Shown: positions 1 to 6,685, numbered from the stretch's first letter. The stretch: DNA of 10,671 bases from JANXQG01 sp037147235 (GCA_037147235.1 JBAWVO010000228.1:1-10671); one strand, 5' to 3'. Notes: generated from the letters alone by a model not told the origin. Translations and numbers: made by a program.

Positions 1-834
1 CTGCGTTTGATTAGACTTTCACTCCTCCCCACAAGTCATCCCCTCGGTTTTCAACCCAAGTGGGTTCGGTCCTCCACGCGGTATAACCCGCGGTTCAACC
101 TGCTCATGGGTAGTTCACGCAGTTTCGCGTCTACCGCCAACGACAAACGCCCTATTAAGACTTGGTTTCCCTATGGCTCCGACCCGTAAGGTCTTAACCC
201 ACAGCCGCAGACGGTAACTCGCCGGATCATTATGCAAAAGGCACGCCGTCACACATTGTCCTTGCGGACCATAGTGCTCCGACCGCTTGTAGGCACATGG
301 TTTCAGGTTCACTTTCCTCCCCTAGCAGGGGTTCTTCCCATCTTTCCATCGCTGTACTAATTCACTATCGGTCGTTAGGTAGTATTTAGCCTTACGGAAT
401 GGTCTCCGTTGATTCAGTCGGGGTTCCACGTGACCCGACCTACTCAGGTATCCCTCGGGAGGCTGTACGAATGTCGCGTACGGGACTGTCACCCGCTGCG
501 GTCCATCTTTCCAAATGGTTCCGCTAATCGACAGCTTTGTAACTCCCATGTGAGAGACCCTACAACCCCGCAGAGGAAAACCTCCGCGGTTTGGGCTCTT
601 TCCTTTTCGCTCGCCGCTACTTGGGAAATCGATTTTTCTTTCTTTTCCTACGGCTACTGAGATGTTTCAGTTGACCGCGTTCGCTATATGCACCTATGTA
701 TTTAGCGCATACCAGTTCGGGAATCCCGGGATCAACGTTCGTTTGACAACTTCCCCGGGCATATCGCAGTCTTCCACGCCCTTCAACGCCTCCTAACGCC
801 AAGACATCCCCCATGTGCCCTTAATAACTTGGCC
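1..834 (-). rRNA. rrl: 23S ribosomal RNA, 5' part (runs off the left edge)
   Basis: Read on the minus strand, this matches the start of bacterial 23S rRNA. The mature 5' end is near 834, where GGCCAAG leads into the usual GGGCACATGG...GATGTCTTGGC opening. It continues through AAGTAGCGGCGAGCG (helices of domain I) and reaches CATGAGCAGGTTGAA, TGGAGGACCGAACC and GATGACTTGTGG (domain II) at the left edge. About 830 of roughly 2900 nt are present; the rest, and any 5S gene, lie outside. The exact 5' end was set by analogy with E. coli and may be off by a few bases. No 16S gene or tRNA lies upstream in this window, so the gene is not in a classic 16S-23S-5S operon. Small ORFs in this stretch are spurious. 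Confidence 0.97.
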
Positions 835-1204
835 ACATGAATCGAAGGCTCCCGCAAAGCCCTAAAGCTTTTTGCAAAACCATGACTCATGTCCCCTACT
901 CAAGATCTTGAGAAAGTTCAATACGAAGCAACCAGTAAACTGGCCATTTCATAAAGGGAATCAAGATCGGAGTAACGATCCAAAATATAATCTCTTGCGC
1001 TCTCTTAAAAACATCTTGTTTGTCACGCTCTTGCGAGCGCAACGCACGTGATGTGAAAATGCCACTTCATTACCATAACCAAATTGTCAAAGAACAATTG
1101 GACTCGCGACTCCCCAGCGAAAACTCCGCCAAAGGAACCGATCTGCCCCCTCATCACTCTTGTTACCCAAGTCTTTGCTGGACGACGCAAGTGAAGAGTT
1201 CTAA
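835..1204 (-). other. 23S rRNA leader (promoter to mature 5' end)
   Basis: About 370 bases between the nearest promoter and the mature 23S end, with no tRNA and no credible protein gene. The stretch is AT-richer than its surroundings and holds a ladder of short hairpins: a perfect 14-bp palindrome CTCAAGATCTTGAG (899-912), CCAGT/ACTGG (932-943), GATCG/CGATC (965-980) and CGCTC/GAGCG with a four-base loop (1026-1039). It also holds the boxA-like site at 1081-1100. These are plausible antitermination and processing signals of a pre-rRNA leader. The partner strand of the long 23S processing stem would lie beyond the 3' end of the gene, outside the window. Confidence 0.75.
1081..1100 (-). promoter_or_regulatory. 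boxA-like rRNA antitermination site in a small hairpin
   Basis: The minus strand reads TTGTTCTTTGACAATTT, close to the boxA element of bacterial rRNA leaders (E. coli TGCTCTTTAACA). BoxA in RNA is bound by NusB/NusE and makes RNA polymerase resistant to Rho. The core TCTTTG sits in the loop between perfect 6-bp arms AATTGT and ACAATT (1082-1099), so it could form a small hairpin. It lies about 105 nt downstream of the nearest promoter start and about 250 nt before the mature 23S end, as expected for a leader. The assignment rests on sequence match and position. Confidence 0.7.
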
Positions 1205-1232
1205 ATTCTAGCAACTCTTCAAAAGCTGTCAA
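1205..1232 (-). promoter_or_regulatory. 23S promoter, proximal (TTGACA-N16-TAGAAT)
   Basis: The minus strand carries a perfect -35 TTGACA (1232-1227), a 16-bp spacer and a -10 TAGAAT (1210-1205), a near-consensus housekeeping sigma site. Transcription would begin near 1198 and run through the boxA site into the 23S gene. It is the strongest and closest of the promoter-like sites in front of the rRNA. Confidence 0.8.
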
Positions 1233-1265
1233 GCACTCTCGGATGCGATTTGTGACGAGCCTTCT

Positions 1266-1293
1266 AGTTTACCACTTCTTTTTATCTCGTCAA
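1266..1293 (-). promoter_or_regulatory. 23S promoter, second (TTGACG-N16-TAAACT) with A-tract upstream
   Basis: The minus strand has -35 TTGACG (1293-1288), a 16-bp spacer and -10 TAAACT (1271-1266). An A-rich tract (about 1306-1316) lies just upstream, where an UP element for the alpha subunit would be. A 6-bp inverted repeat TCGTCA/TGACGA (1287-1292 and 1301-1306) overlaps the -35 and could bind a regulator. The site is 61 bp upstream of the proximal promoter and points the same way. Confidence 0.65.
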
Positions 1294-1331
1294 GAGGTCC
1301 TGACGAATTTTTTTGAAGCGGTAAGTCTTGA

Positions 1332-1359
1332 ACTGTATCAATCGGCCAAGACTCGTCAA
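1332..1359 (-). promoter_or_regulatory. 23S promoter, third candidate (TTGACG-N16-TACAGT)
   Basis: The minus strand has -35 TTGACG (1359-1354), again a 16-bp spacer, and a weaker -10 TACAGT (1337-1332). It shares the octamer TTGACGAG with the second promoter and lies 66 bp upstream of it. The repeated layout makes it more credible than the -10 alone would. Confidence 0.5.
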
Positions 1360-1442
1360 AGGGTGGATAATTCTCCGCGGAAAAATTCCAATTCGGGTAT
1401 TTCTACCCGCCGGAGATAACCTTCCCCCCACCGACAAAGACC

Positions 1443-1470
1443 ATTATACGCGGATCCTCCAAAGCAACAA
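1443..1470 (-). promoter_or_regulatory. Distal 23S promoter candidate (TTGTTG-N16-TATAAT)
   Basis: The minus strand has a perfect -10 TATAAT (1448-1443) behind a poor -35 TTGTTG (1470-1465), with a 16-bp spacer. It would read towards the 23S gene. Downstream lies a hairpin with arms CGGGTA/TACCCG and a GAAA loop (1394-1409, minus), followed after a short gap by a T-run. That hairpin could be a weak terminator or leader structure. This is the least certain of the four sites. Confidence 0.4.
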
Positions 1471-1563
1471 GGGGACCCCAAAAAAATTTCAACTCCCACG
1501 CGATTCCCCGCGGAAATGCCGGAAAATGCGTGTTTTCCCGCGACTCCGTCGCTCGTTCAGAAT

Positions 1564-1716
1564 CTATGCTGCCTTCAATCGGGCTTCTCGATCAGCCAGC
1601 CAGAGGGTCAAGACCGACTCGACCCGCTTGTCCAAATCGTCGAGTTCCCGCAGCAATTCATCGTGCCGCTCGTCCAATTCCACGAGCAATTTGAGTTCGT
1701 CCGCGTACTTTTCCAT
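1564..1716 (-). CDS. Small acidic helical protein, function unknown (50 aa)
   Basis: This 50-residue frame opens with ATG at 1716 and ends in TAG. The protein is rich in Glu, Asp, Leu and Arg with heptad-like spacing (LDERHDELLRELDDLDKRVE), which suggests a long helix or coiled coil. It has no signal peptide and no transmembrane segment. The frame extends to a TTG at 1803, but that start lies inside a REP-like hairpin and the added 29 residues do not look like protein, so I prefer the ATG. No clear Shine-Dalgarno sequence precedes either start. The plus-strand ORFs over the same bases are serine-rich and look like antisense shadows. It lies upstream of the 23S promoters in the same direction. 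I do not recognise the family. Confidence 0.5.
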   Translation of the reverse strand: MEKYADELKLLVELDERHDELLRELDDLDKRVESVLTLWLADREARLKAA

Positions 1717-1789
1717 AAGATGCCAATCTTCGTGCTTTTTCCCAGGAAAACTAGCGATTCCGGTTCCTAGAGACGGAATACGAATAATC

Positions 1790-1823
1790 GTAGGTTGGGA
1801 CAAGCGCAGCGAAGTCCCAGCAA
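1790..1823. repeat. REP-like palindrome with GTAG head
   Basis: The plus strand reads GTAG (1790-1793), then a foldback with arms TGGGAC (1796-1801) and GTCCCA (1814-1819) around the loop AAGCGCAGCGAA. A further copy of the right arm, GTCCCACC, occurs at 1853-1860. A GTAG tetranucleotide 5' of an imperfect hairpin is the hallmark of REP sequences mobilised by RAYT (REP-associated tyrosine) transposases. No transposase lies in the window. Confidence 0.5.
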
Positions 1824-2053
1824 CTCTGTTTCGGCCCTGCTTTTAGGGGATCGTCCCACCTTGCGCCTGCACCTAGAACCGGAAAAGCCGGCATTAAGCG
1901 TGGCATTTCTCGACAATCGGCCATCAGGCACCAATTATTCAGAAACGAGGATGCGGTCGTTCAACTCAACCACAAGGATGATAAGGATTTACGGCTATTC
2001 GGGCCAGGATAACCTAGCTATTGGGTTATAACCCACCCAATAAGACTGGCTGC
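1824..2053. other. Intergenic stretch, no gene seen
   Basis: About 230 bases between the REP-like hairpin and the nadC terminator. Frames open here have no start context and no protein-like composition. The one clear structure is the perfect 14-bp palindrome TGGGTTATAACCCA (2022-2035), overlapped by a second possible pairing ATTGGGT/ACCCAAT (2020-2026 with 2035-2041). It could be a protein-binding site or a backup terminator for nadC. Confidence 0.5.
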
Positions 2054-2107
2054 TAAGAAAATGACGCAGCGGGGTCCCCTTGAGCTCCCAGCTTCCCCGC
2101 TGCGTCA
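2054..2107 (-). terminator. Rho-independent terminator of nadC
   Basis: Two perfect 13-base arms, TGACGCAGCGGGG (2062-2074) and CCCCGCTGCGTCA (2095-2107), enclose a 20-base loop. In the minus-strand transcript the GC-rich stem is followed by ATTTTCTT, a U-rich tail. It begins 40 bases after the nadC stop. On the plus strand the stem is followed by A residues, so termination works in the nadC direction only. Confidence 0.85.
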
Positions 2108-2147
2108 AAACATCGGCATCTCTCCCCGAAACGCCGTTGCCAAGCAA

Positions 2148-3131
2148 CTATAGGTTGAAGTCGAGAGCTGTCAAATTCCAATCCAAACCAAAATCAAGCG
2201 ACACGGCCGAATGCGTCAGTGCCCCCACGCTGATCCTTTCAACTCCCGTTTCCGCCACCCTGCGTACGGTGGTCAGATCAATGCCGCCGGAAGCCTCAAG
2301 CTCAACCGCCGCACACCGGGCATTTCGACGGGCAACGGCCTCGTGGAGCATGGCAAGGCCCATATTGTCCAACAGAACTAGATCAGGCTCGACCGCCAGC
2401 ACCTGATCGAGCTGCTCCAGCGTATCGACCTCGATTTCTACGATCACCTGCCGGCCTGCATCGCCCAATCGCTCCCAAAGGAACTGCCGCGCCTTCATCA
2501 CGGCCTCGGCCGGCGAGTAGCCTCCCGCACCTTGCGGCCGCAATTCAGCACCCAAGGCCAGGTGGTTGTCTTTAATTAACACGGCTTCAAAGAGGCCCGT
2601 GCGATGGTTTCGCCCCCCCCCGCAGCGAACTGCGTATTTCTCCAGCGACCGCCAGCCGGGCGTCGTTTTCCGCGTATCGTAGATGCTCGCCCGTGTGCCA
2701 CTCACGGCATCGACGTATTGGCGAGTAAGCGACGCAATGCCCGAAAGCCGGCCCAGCATATTCAGCAGTGGCCGTTCCACCGCCAGTATCGGTCGGGCAA
2801 AACCTTCCAAGGTTCCGATCAATTGCCCCGATGCCAGGGTTTGCCCATCGTGGGCATGGGATGACCATTTGAGACCCGACACCACGGGCAGGATGCCTAC
2901 ACTACTGGGGCTGAATCTCGCCAAGGTCGCGGCGATTGCCGCCTCGCCGGCCAACACGCCGGTCTGGCGAGCGACAACGTCCGCCCTGCCCTGGGCCTGT
3001 TCCGGCACCAAGGCATCGGTCGTGCAGTCGCCCAGGGATCCCAGATCTTCGCGCACGGCCAGATCGAGAATCCGCAGCCAATCTTGCTCAAGTTCTTCAT
3101 TCCAAACGGACTGGTGAAATTCTTTGTTCAT
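2148..3131 (-). CDS. nadC: Nicotinate-nucleotide pyrophosphorylase (quinolinate phosphoribosyltransferase)
   Basis: A cytoplasmic enzyme of de novo NAD synthesis. It joins quinolinate to PRPP, releasing CO2 and pyrophosphate, to give nicotinate mononucleotide. At 327 aa it is slightly longer than the usual 280-300. The signature motifs appear in order: DTRKTTPGWR (152-161), KYAVRCGGGRNHR (165-177), KDNH (187-190), EIEVD (232-236), LLDNM (253-257), ASGGI (280-284) and SVG (301-303). These carry the Arg, Lys and His residues that bind quinolinate and PRPP and the acidic residues near the metal. The N-terminal helical domain (about 15-120) and the TIM-barrel-like C-domain are complete. Extra length sits at the N-terminus and in a loop near 195-228. 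The ATG at 3131 is preceded directly by AGAAGG, too close to act as a ribosome site. The gene is monocistronic; nadA and nadB are not in the window. Confidence 0.95.
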   Translation of the reverse strand: MNKEFHQSVWNEELEQDWLRILDLAVREDLGSLGDCTTDALVPEQAQGRADVVARQTGVLAGEAAIAATLARFSPSSVGILPVVSGLKWSSHAHDGQTLASGQLIGTLEGFARPILAVERPLLNMLGRLSGIASLTRQYVDAVSGTRASIYDTRKTTPGWRSLEKYAVRCGGGRNHRTGLFEAVLIKDNHLALGAELRPQGAGGYSPAEAVMKARQFLWERLGDAGRQVIVEIEVDTLEQLDQVLAVEPDLVLLDNMGLAMLHEAVARRNARCAAVELEASGGIDLTTVRRVAETGVERISVGALTHSAVSLDFGLDWNLTALDFNL

Positions 3132-3137
3132 CCTTCT

Positions 3138-3165
3138 ATTTTAGAACGGGCATAGGAGACTGCAA
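3138..3165 (-). promoter_or_regulatory. nadC promoter (TTGCAG-N16-TAAAAT), probably leaderless
   Basis: The minus strand has -35 TTGCAG (3165-3160), a 16-bp spacer and -10 TAAAAT (3143-3138). With the last base of the -10 at -7, position +1 falls on 3131, the A of the nadC ATG. The mRNA would therefore have little or no 5' leader, which explains why the purine run AGAAGG touching the ATG cannot be a ribosome-binding site. Confidence 0.65.
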
Positions 3166-3171
3166 TGCCCG
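3147..3171. promoter_or_regulatory. Candidate operator over the nadC -35 region
   Basis: A perfect inverted repeat of 7-base arms, CGGGCAT (3147-3153) and ATGCCCG (3165-3171), separated by 11 bases. It spans the -35 and spacer of the nadC promoter, so a bound dimer would block RNA polymerase. The half-site spacing of 18 bp suits a dimeric helix-turn-helix repressor. NAD genes are often controlled by such repressors (NadR, NiaR, NrtR), but I cannot match this site to any one of them. Confidence 0.45.
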
Positions 3172-3263
3172 ATTGAGGCAGCCCAGCAGCAAGCCGCCCA
3201 GCATCTTCGTGGCCCCGAACCGAGTGCCCTGAGCTTCTTCCCATTGCCGATGCCAGCAGATCA

Positions 3264-3292
3264 TTGCTGTCTATCCCCTGATATGGTAGAGT
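3264..3292 (+). promoter_or_regulatory. Possible promoter of the 3479-6685 gene
   Basis: The plus strand has -35 TTGCTG (3264-3269), a 17-bp spacer and -10 TAGAGT (3287-3292), a moderate match. A start near 3299 would give a leader of about 180 nt before the ATG at 3479. No better site is seen between nadC and that gene. Confidence 0.35.
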
Positions 3293-3306
3293 CAAGAGTG
3301 ATGTAG

Positions 3307-3474
3307 CAGGCGGAAAACCAGGAGTTCAAGGACTGGTATCCGCGGGGCTGCGACGGCGCGTTGCCGGCAGGCGGCCAAAGTGGCTTCGCTCAAAGGCACG
3401 GCAAGTACGACATGGCCAACGTCCTGATCATCCTTAGCATTTCCTACGGCTACATGCCCGCTTTCCAGAAGTGA
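3307..3474 (+). pseudogene. Open frame without a start, probable gene remnant (55 codons)
   Basis: The frame runs open from just after a TAG (3304-3306) to a TGA at 3472-3474, four bases before the ATG of the next gene. It encodes QAENQEFKDWYPRGCDG near its beginning and KYDMANVLIILSISYGYM near its end. Most codons end in G or C, as in the real genes around it, so it looks like decayed coding sequence. The ATG at 3301 is followed at once by the TAG. In-frame alternatives are a TTG at 3361 and an ATG at 3412, which would give a 20-residue hydrophobic peptide. The minus strand is also open here (3292-3510), so chance cannot be excluded. The family is not recognised. Confidence 0.3.
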
Positions 3475-3478
3475 TCTC

Positions 3479-6400
3479 ATGCAGCATCCGAACGGCGAAC
3501 CGTGCAGCACGGGTTTCTCGAACGATCAAGGAACCGGTCGCTTGGCACTTCAAATCGCGGTCGCGCTCATCGTGCTGTTTCCGGTCTTGGCTCTGGCCGA
3601 TGAACCGTCCCCGCAGCCATCGTCACCCGCATCCCAAACCGAAGTGCCCGCCGCGCTGCTGGCTCGCCTGCGCGCCCAATACATTCCCGAGGAAGCCAAG
3701 ACATCCGACGTTTCCGAGAGCGACAAGATCCGCCGCTACGAAGCGATTCTCCGTGAAGGCGGCCTAGCTGAGCGGCAATACGCCCGTGCGGCAAACCTCC
3801 ACGAGGTTCGGGAGTTGATGATGGCGGCCGCCAAGGGCCTCGCAACACTGGAAGGGACGGCCGAAGCCCGGCAGCTTGTGTTTGAGATTGCTCGCCGGCT
3901 CGTGAACTCATCCGCACCGCCGGAGAGCCGCGTTGTAGCCGAGATGCTGCTGATGCGCGAGCGAATCGATGACCTAGCCGAGTGGCCAGCCGAAGCCGCC
4001 GATGAAGTGGCGATGTTCGCGGCCCGCTACCGCGGCACGCCTGGCGAGTCCACGGCCCTGATGAGTGCCGCGCATTTGTGCCGGATTGCTGATGTCGATC
4101 CGGCCCGGCATGCCTACCTGCGGCAGCTTTCGGAGAAGTACTATAGCGTTCCGGGGGTGAGCGCGTTCTTGGAATCCGAGGGCGTCAATCCCTATCTGGG
4201 CCGACTCATGACCGCAAGGCTGGTCCGCCTGGACGGCTCGACGCTCGAACTGCCCCGCGATACGCTGGGCAAGTTTACCGTGGTCCACTTCTGGTCCATG
4301 GAAAAAGCCGGGGAGGTGAATTGCAGTGCCCATGGTACGTTCGATTTCCAACCGTTCTACCAATCTCTTCGCGACGTCGGGGTGACGTTCGTGGGCGTCA
4401 ATCTCAATACGGACCGCGCGCGTGTCGCCCAATGTGTCGGTGAGCAGCGCGAGGGCATCGATTGGATCCAAACCACAAGCGGGCTGGGTCCGAAAGACCC
4501 GACGTTCCTCCGATATCAGGCACCCGCGCTGCCGGCCTATTGGCTTGTGGGTCCGGACGGATGCGCAATTTCCAATAACTTTGGCCGGGGCGAACAGCAG
4601 CCGTGGCCGCGGTACAGCAACGGAGTCCGACGAGTCGCGGCTCAACTCGGTCAAATGGCCGTCCGGATGCCTTACTACCGCTCGGGTGAGTTTCTCTTGG
4701 ACCTGCCGGGGCCGCCCCCCGCTCGGCCACCAGGCCCCGACGACGTGCCGGCTGAGCGGCTCAACGAACTTCATCGGAAAGTGATCTGCCCGCCCGCGTT
4801 GGGCCTGGACAGGGAAAAGAAGGCCGCCGTCTTGCGGGAAGCGATGGAACTCGGCCGGTCGATCGAACAGAAATACCCACGCGCCAAAAATTTGCCCGAG
4901 GCGTGGAAGGTGATGCTCGTGGCCACGCAATGGCTGGCGACGGAGAAGGGAGACAAGGCGAGTGCCACTCAGGCGCAAGAGATTGCCGCACGGATTCTGG
5001 AATCCAAGACGGAAGGTCCGCCGCGGCTCTTGGCCGATTACATCCGCGCCTCCGGGGAGTTGGCCTCCGGGGATACGCCCCGCGAAGAATTGTCGCGGCG
5101 GATCGACGCGATCGTGAAACGATACTCCCGAAGCGAATGGGATTGGGCGGCGGCCGTTGCCGGGGCTGTTTTGGCGATGGAATGCGGTGACGAAAATACC
5201 CGGGCGACGCTGGTGGCCGGGCTTCGCGGCCATGCGGACCGTTGCCCGAAAGTCCGCGGCTTCCTTCGCGATTTATGCAACGTGAACATTGACGCCCGCA
5301 CCACGCCGGCGCAGCCTTCGCCACTGCCCGGCGGGACGGTCCCTCGGGCGGTCCGTGGCGAGTTGCCGAAACTCGGCGGCGGTACCCTGCGGCTAGAGGA
5401 CTTGAAGGGCAAGCTGGTAATGATTCATTTCTGGTCCACCGCCTGCCCTGCGATTCATCAACCGACTCCCGTGGGACGCATGCCGGTTGGCGCGTCGCCC
5501 GATCCGAATCTCGACCTAGTGATCGTCGGCGTGAACCTGGACCGCTCGCGTGAGGAAGTGGAAAAGTATCTGAAAGAACGCGGCAACTGCCCGGGCTGGA
5601 TTCAAGTCTTCAGCGGCCTTGGTCAGGATGATCCGCTCGCGCGGGAATTGGACATCTACGGCGTGCCGCGGACCGTACTCCTCGATCGCGATGGCACCAT
5701 CTACCGATGGGGGCATCCCGGGCAGATGGGCACCGTGAACTATCGGATGCTGGCTCCTCGCACGACGGCCCAATCAACCCTGGCCGCTGTTGCCGGAAAG
5801 GCCGGATCGGCCGCCCCTCTCCCCAAACAAATCTTGCTCGACCTGGGCGGCAAGGTCGCCATGAAATTGGCCCTCATTCCGGCAGGCGAATTTCGCATGG
5901 GTTCGTTGCCTACTGACAAGGGGCATTTCGACGACGAGGAGCCGCAGCGGCTGAGGACTCTCAAGAAACCGTTCTACATGGGCGTCCATCACGTGACCCG
6001 CGGTCAATTCGCGGCCTTCGTCCAAGCGACCAACTACAAGACCGAGGCCGAACAGGCAGGTTGGGCACTCCTAGCAAAGGGCACGGGAAACGGCACCTGG
6101 CAGAAGGTTGAGGGTGCTTGTTGGCGCAAGCCCGGTTTCGATCAGGAGGACGATCACCCGGTCGTTTGCGTGTCGCGGAACGATGCTGTCGCGTTCTGCG
6201 ATTGGCTTGGACGAACCAGCGGCAAGACCGTCGGGCTTCCCACCGAGGCCCGATGGGAATATGCCTGCCGAGCGGGAACGGATACAAAGTACTTCTGGGG
6301 CAACCGTCCCGAGGATGGAATCGGATGTTGTAACGCCGCAAATTGGTCTGCCGCCAAAAGACTTTCGGACGGGATGACCTTCCCTTGGGATGACGGATAC

Positions 6401-6685
6401 GCGTTCACATCGCCCTCGGGAAAATTCAAGGCCAATGCCTTCGGACTTTTCGATATGGCGGGCAATGCCTGGCAGTGGTGCGCCGACTGGTACGACCAAG
6501 ACTACCTCAAGGAGCCGGAGCCGCATGTTGATCCAGCCGGCCCGCCGTCGGGCACCTGTCGCGTGACCCGCGGCGGAAGCTGGCACAGTGGCCCGGACTA
6601 CTGCAGCTCCGCGGTTCGCCGCAAGGAATTGCCCGCCGCGAGGACCAATACCCTCGGGTTCCGAGTTGTCGTGGAAGTGCCGTAG
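3479..6685 (+). CDS. Exported protein with two TlpA-like redoxin domains and a SUMF1/FGE-like domain
   Basis: A 1068-aa protein. Residues 22-40 are a hydrophobic signal core ending in ALA, with likely cleavage before Asp41, so it is exported. Two homologous modules follow, each a helical region of about 180 residues and a thioredoxin-like fold (about 240-385 and 630-755). Paired marks are YARAANL (101)/YPRAKNL (466), HFWS (270/650) and WIQ...SGLG..DP (329/707). The usual CXXC site reads SMEKAGE in the first copy and STACPAI in the second (only Cys656 kept). The cis-proline loops remain (near 351; VPRT 729-732). Residues 790-1066 form a formylglycine-generating-enzyme/SUMF1 domain: PAGEFRMGS, LPTEARWEYACRAG, GLFDMAGNAWQWCADW, RGGSW (1031-1035) and a final LGFRV. 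One FGE active-site cysteine is kept (Cys1042); the partner five residues on is Arg1047. Function is unknown; true sulfatase maturation is unlikely. No strong Shine-Dalgarno precedes the start. Confidence 0.9.
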   Translation: MQHPNGEPCSTGFSNDQGTGRLALQIAVALIVLFPVLALADEPSPQPSSPASQTEVPAALLARLRAQYIPEEAKTSDVSESDKIRRYEAILREGGLAERQYARAANLHEVRELMMAAAKGLATLEGTAEARQLVFEIARRLVNSSAPPESRVVAEMLLMRERIDDLAEWPAEAADEVAMFAARYRGTPGESTALMSAAHLCRIADVDPARHAYLRQLSEKYYSVPGVSAFLESEGVNPYLGRLMTARLVRLDGSTLELPRDTLGKFTVVHFWSMEKAGEVNCSAHGTFDFQPFYQSLRDVGVTFVGVNLNTDRARVAQCVGEQREGIDWIQTTSGLGPKDPTFLRYQAPALPAYWLVGPDGCAISNNFGRGEQQPWPRYSNGVRRVAAQLGQMAVRMPYYRSGEFLLDLPGPPPARPPGPDDVPAERLNELHRKVICPPALGLDREKKAAVLREAMELGRSIEQKYPRAKNLPEAWKVMLVATQWLATEKGDKASATQAQEIAARILESKTEGPPRLLADYIRASGELASGDTPREELSRRIDAIVKRYSRSEWDWAAAVAGAVLAMECGDENTRATLVAGLRGHADRCPKVRGFLRDLCNVNIDARTTPAQPSPLPGGTVPRAVRGELPKLGGGTLRLEDLKGKLVMIHFWSTACPAIHQPTPVGRMPVGASPDPNLDLVIVGVNLDRSREEVEKYLKERGNCPGWIQVFSGLGQDDPLARELDIYGVPRTVLLDRDGTIYRWGHPGQMGTVNYRMLAPRTTAQSTLAAVAGKAGSAAPLPKQILLDLGGKVAMKLALIPAGEFRMGSLPTDKGHFDDEEPQRLRTLKKPFYMGVHHVTRGQFAAFVQATNYKTEAEQAGWALLAKGTGNGTWQKVEGACWRKPGFDQEDDHPVVCVSRNDAVAFCDWLGRTSGKTVGLPTEARWEYACRAGTDTKYFWGNRPEDGIGCCNAANWSAAKRLSDGMTFPWDDGYAFTSPSGKFKANAFGLFDMAGNAWQWCADWYDQDYLKEPEPHVDPAGPPSGTCRVTRGGSWHSGPDYCSSAVRRKELPAARTNTLGFRVVVEVP

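Noticed and set aside
835..1204. tRNA-Ile or tRNA-Ala in a 16S-23S spacer
   Set aside because: No GTTCGA-type T-loop or cloverleaf can be read on either strand, and no 16S 3' end is found upstream.
1328..1846. 172-aa plus-strand ORF
   Set aside because: It covers the rRNA promoter region and runs antisense to the small acidic ORF. Its serine-rich stretch is the mirror of Glu/Asp codons on the other strand.
3974..5233. 419-aa minus-strand ORF
   Set aside because: It lies wholly inside the redoxin-SUMF1 gene, whose product has clear domains. The minus frame has no recognisable motif and is a GC-rich shadow.
5833..6685. True formylglycine-generating enzyme for sulfatases
   Set aside because: Only one of the two active-site cysteines is present, and no sulfatase gene lies in the window.
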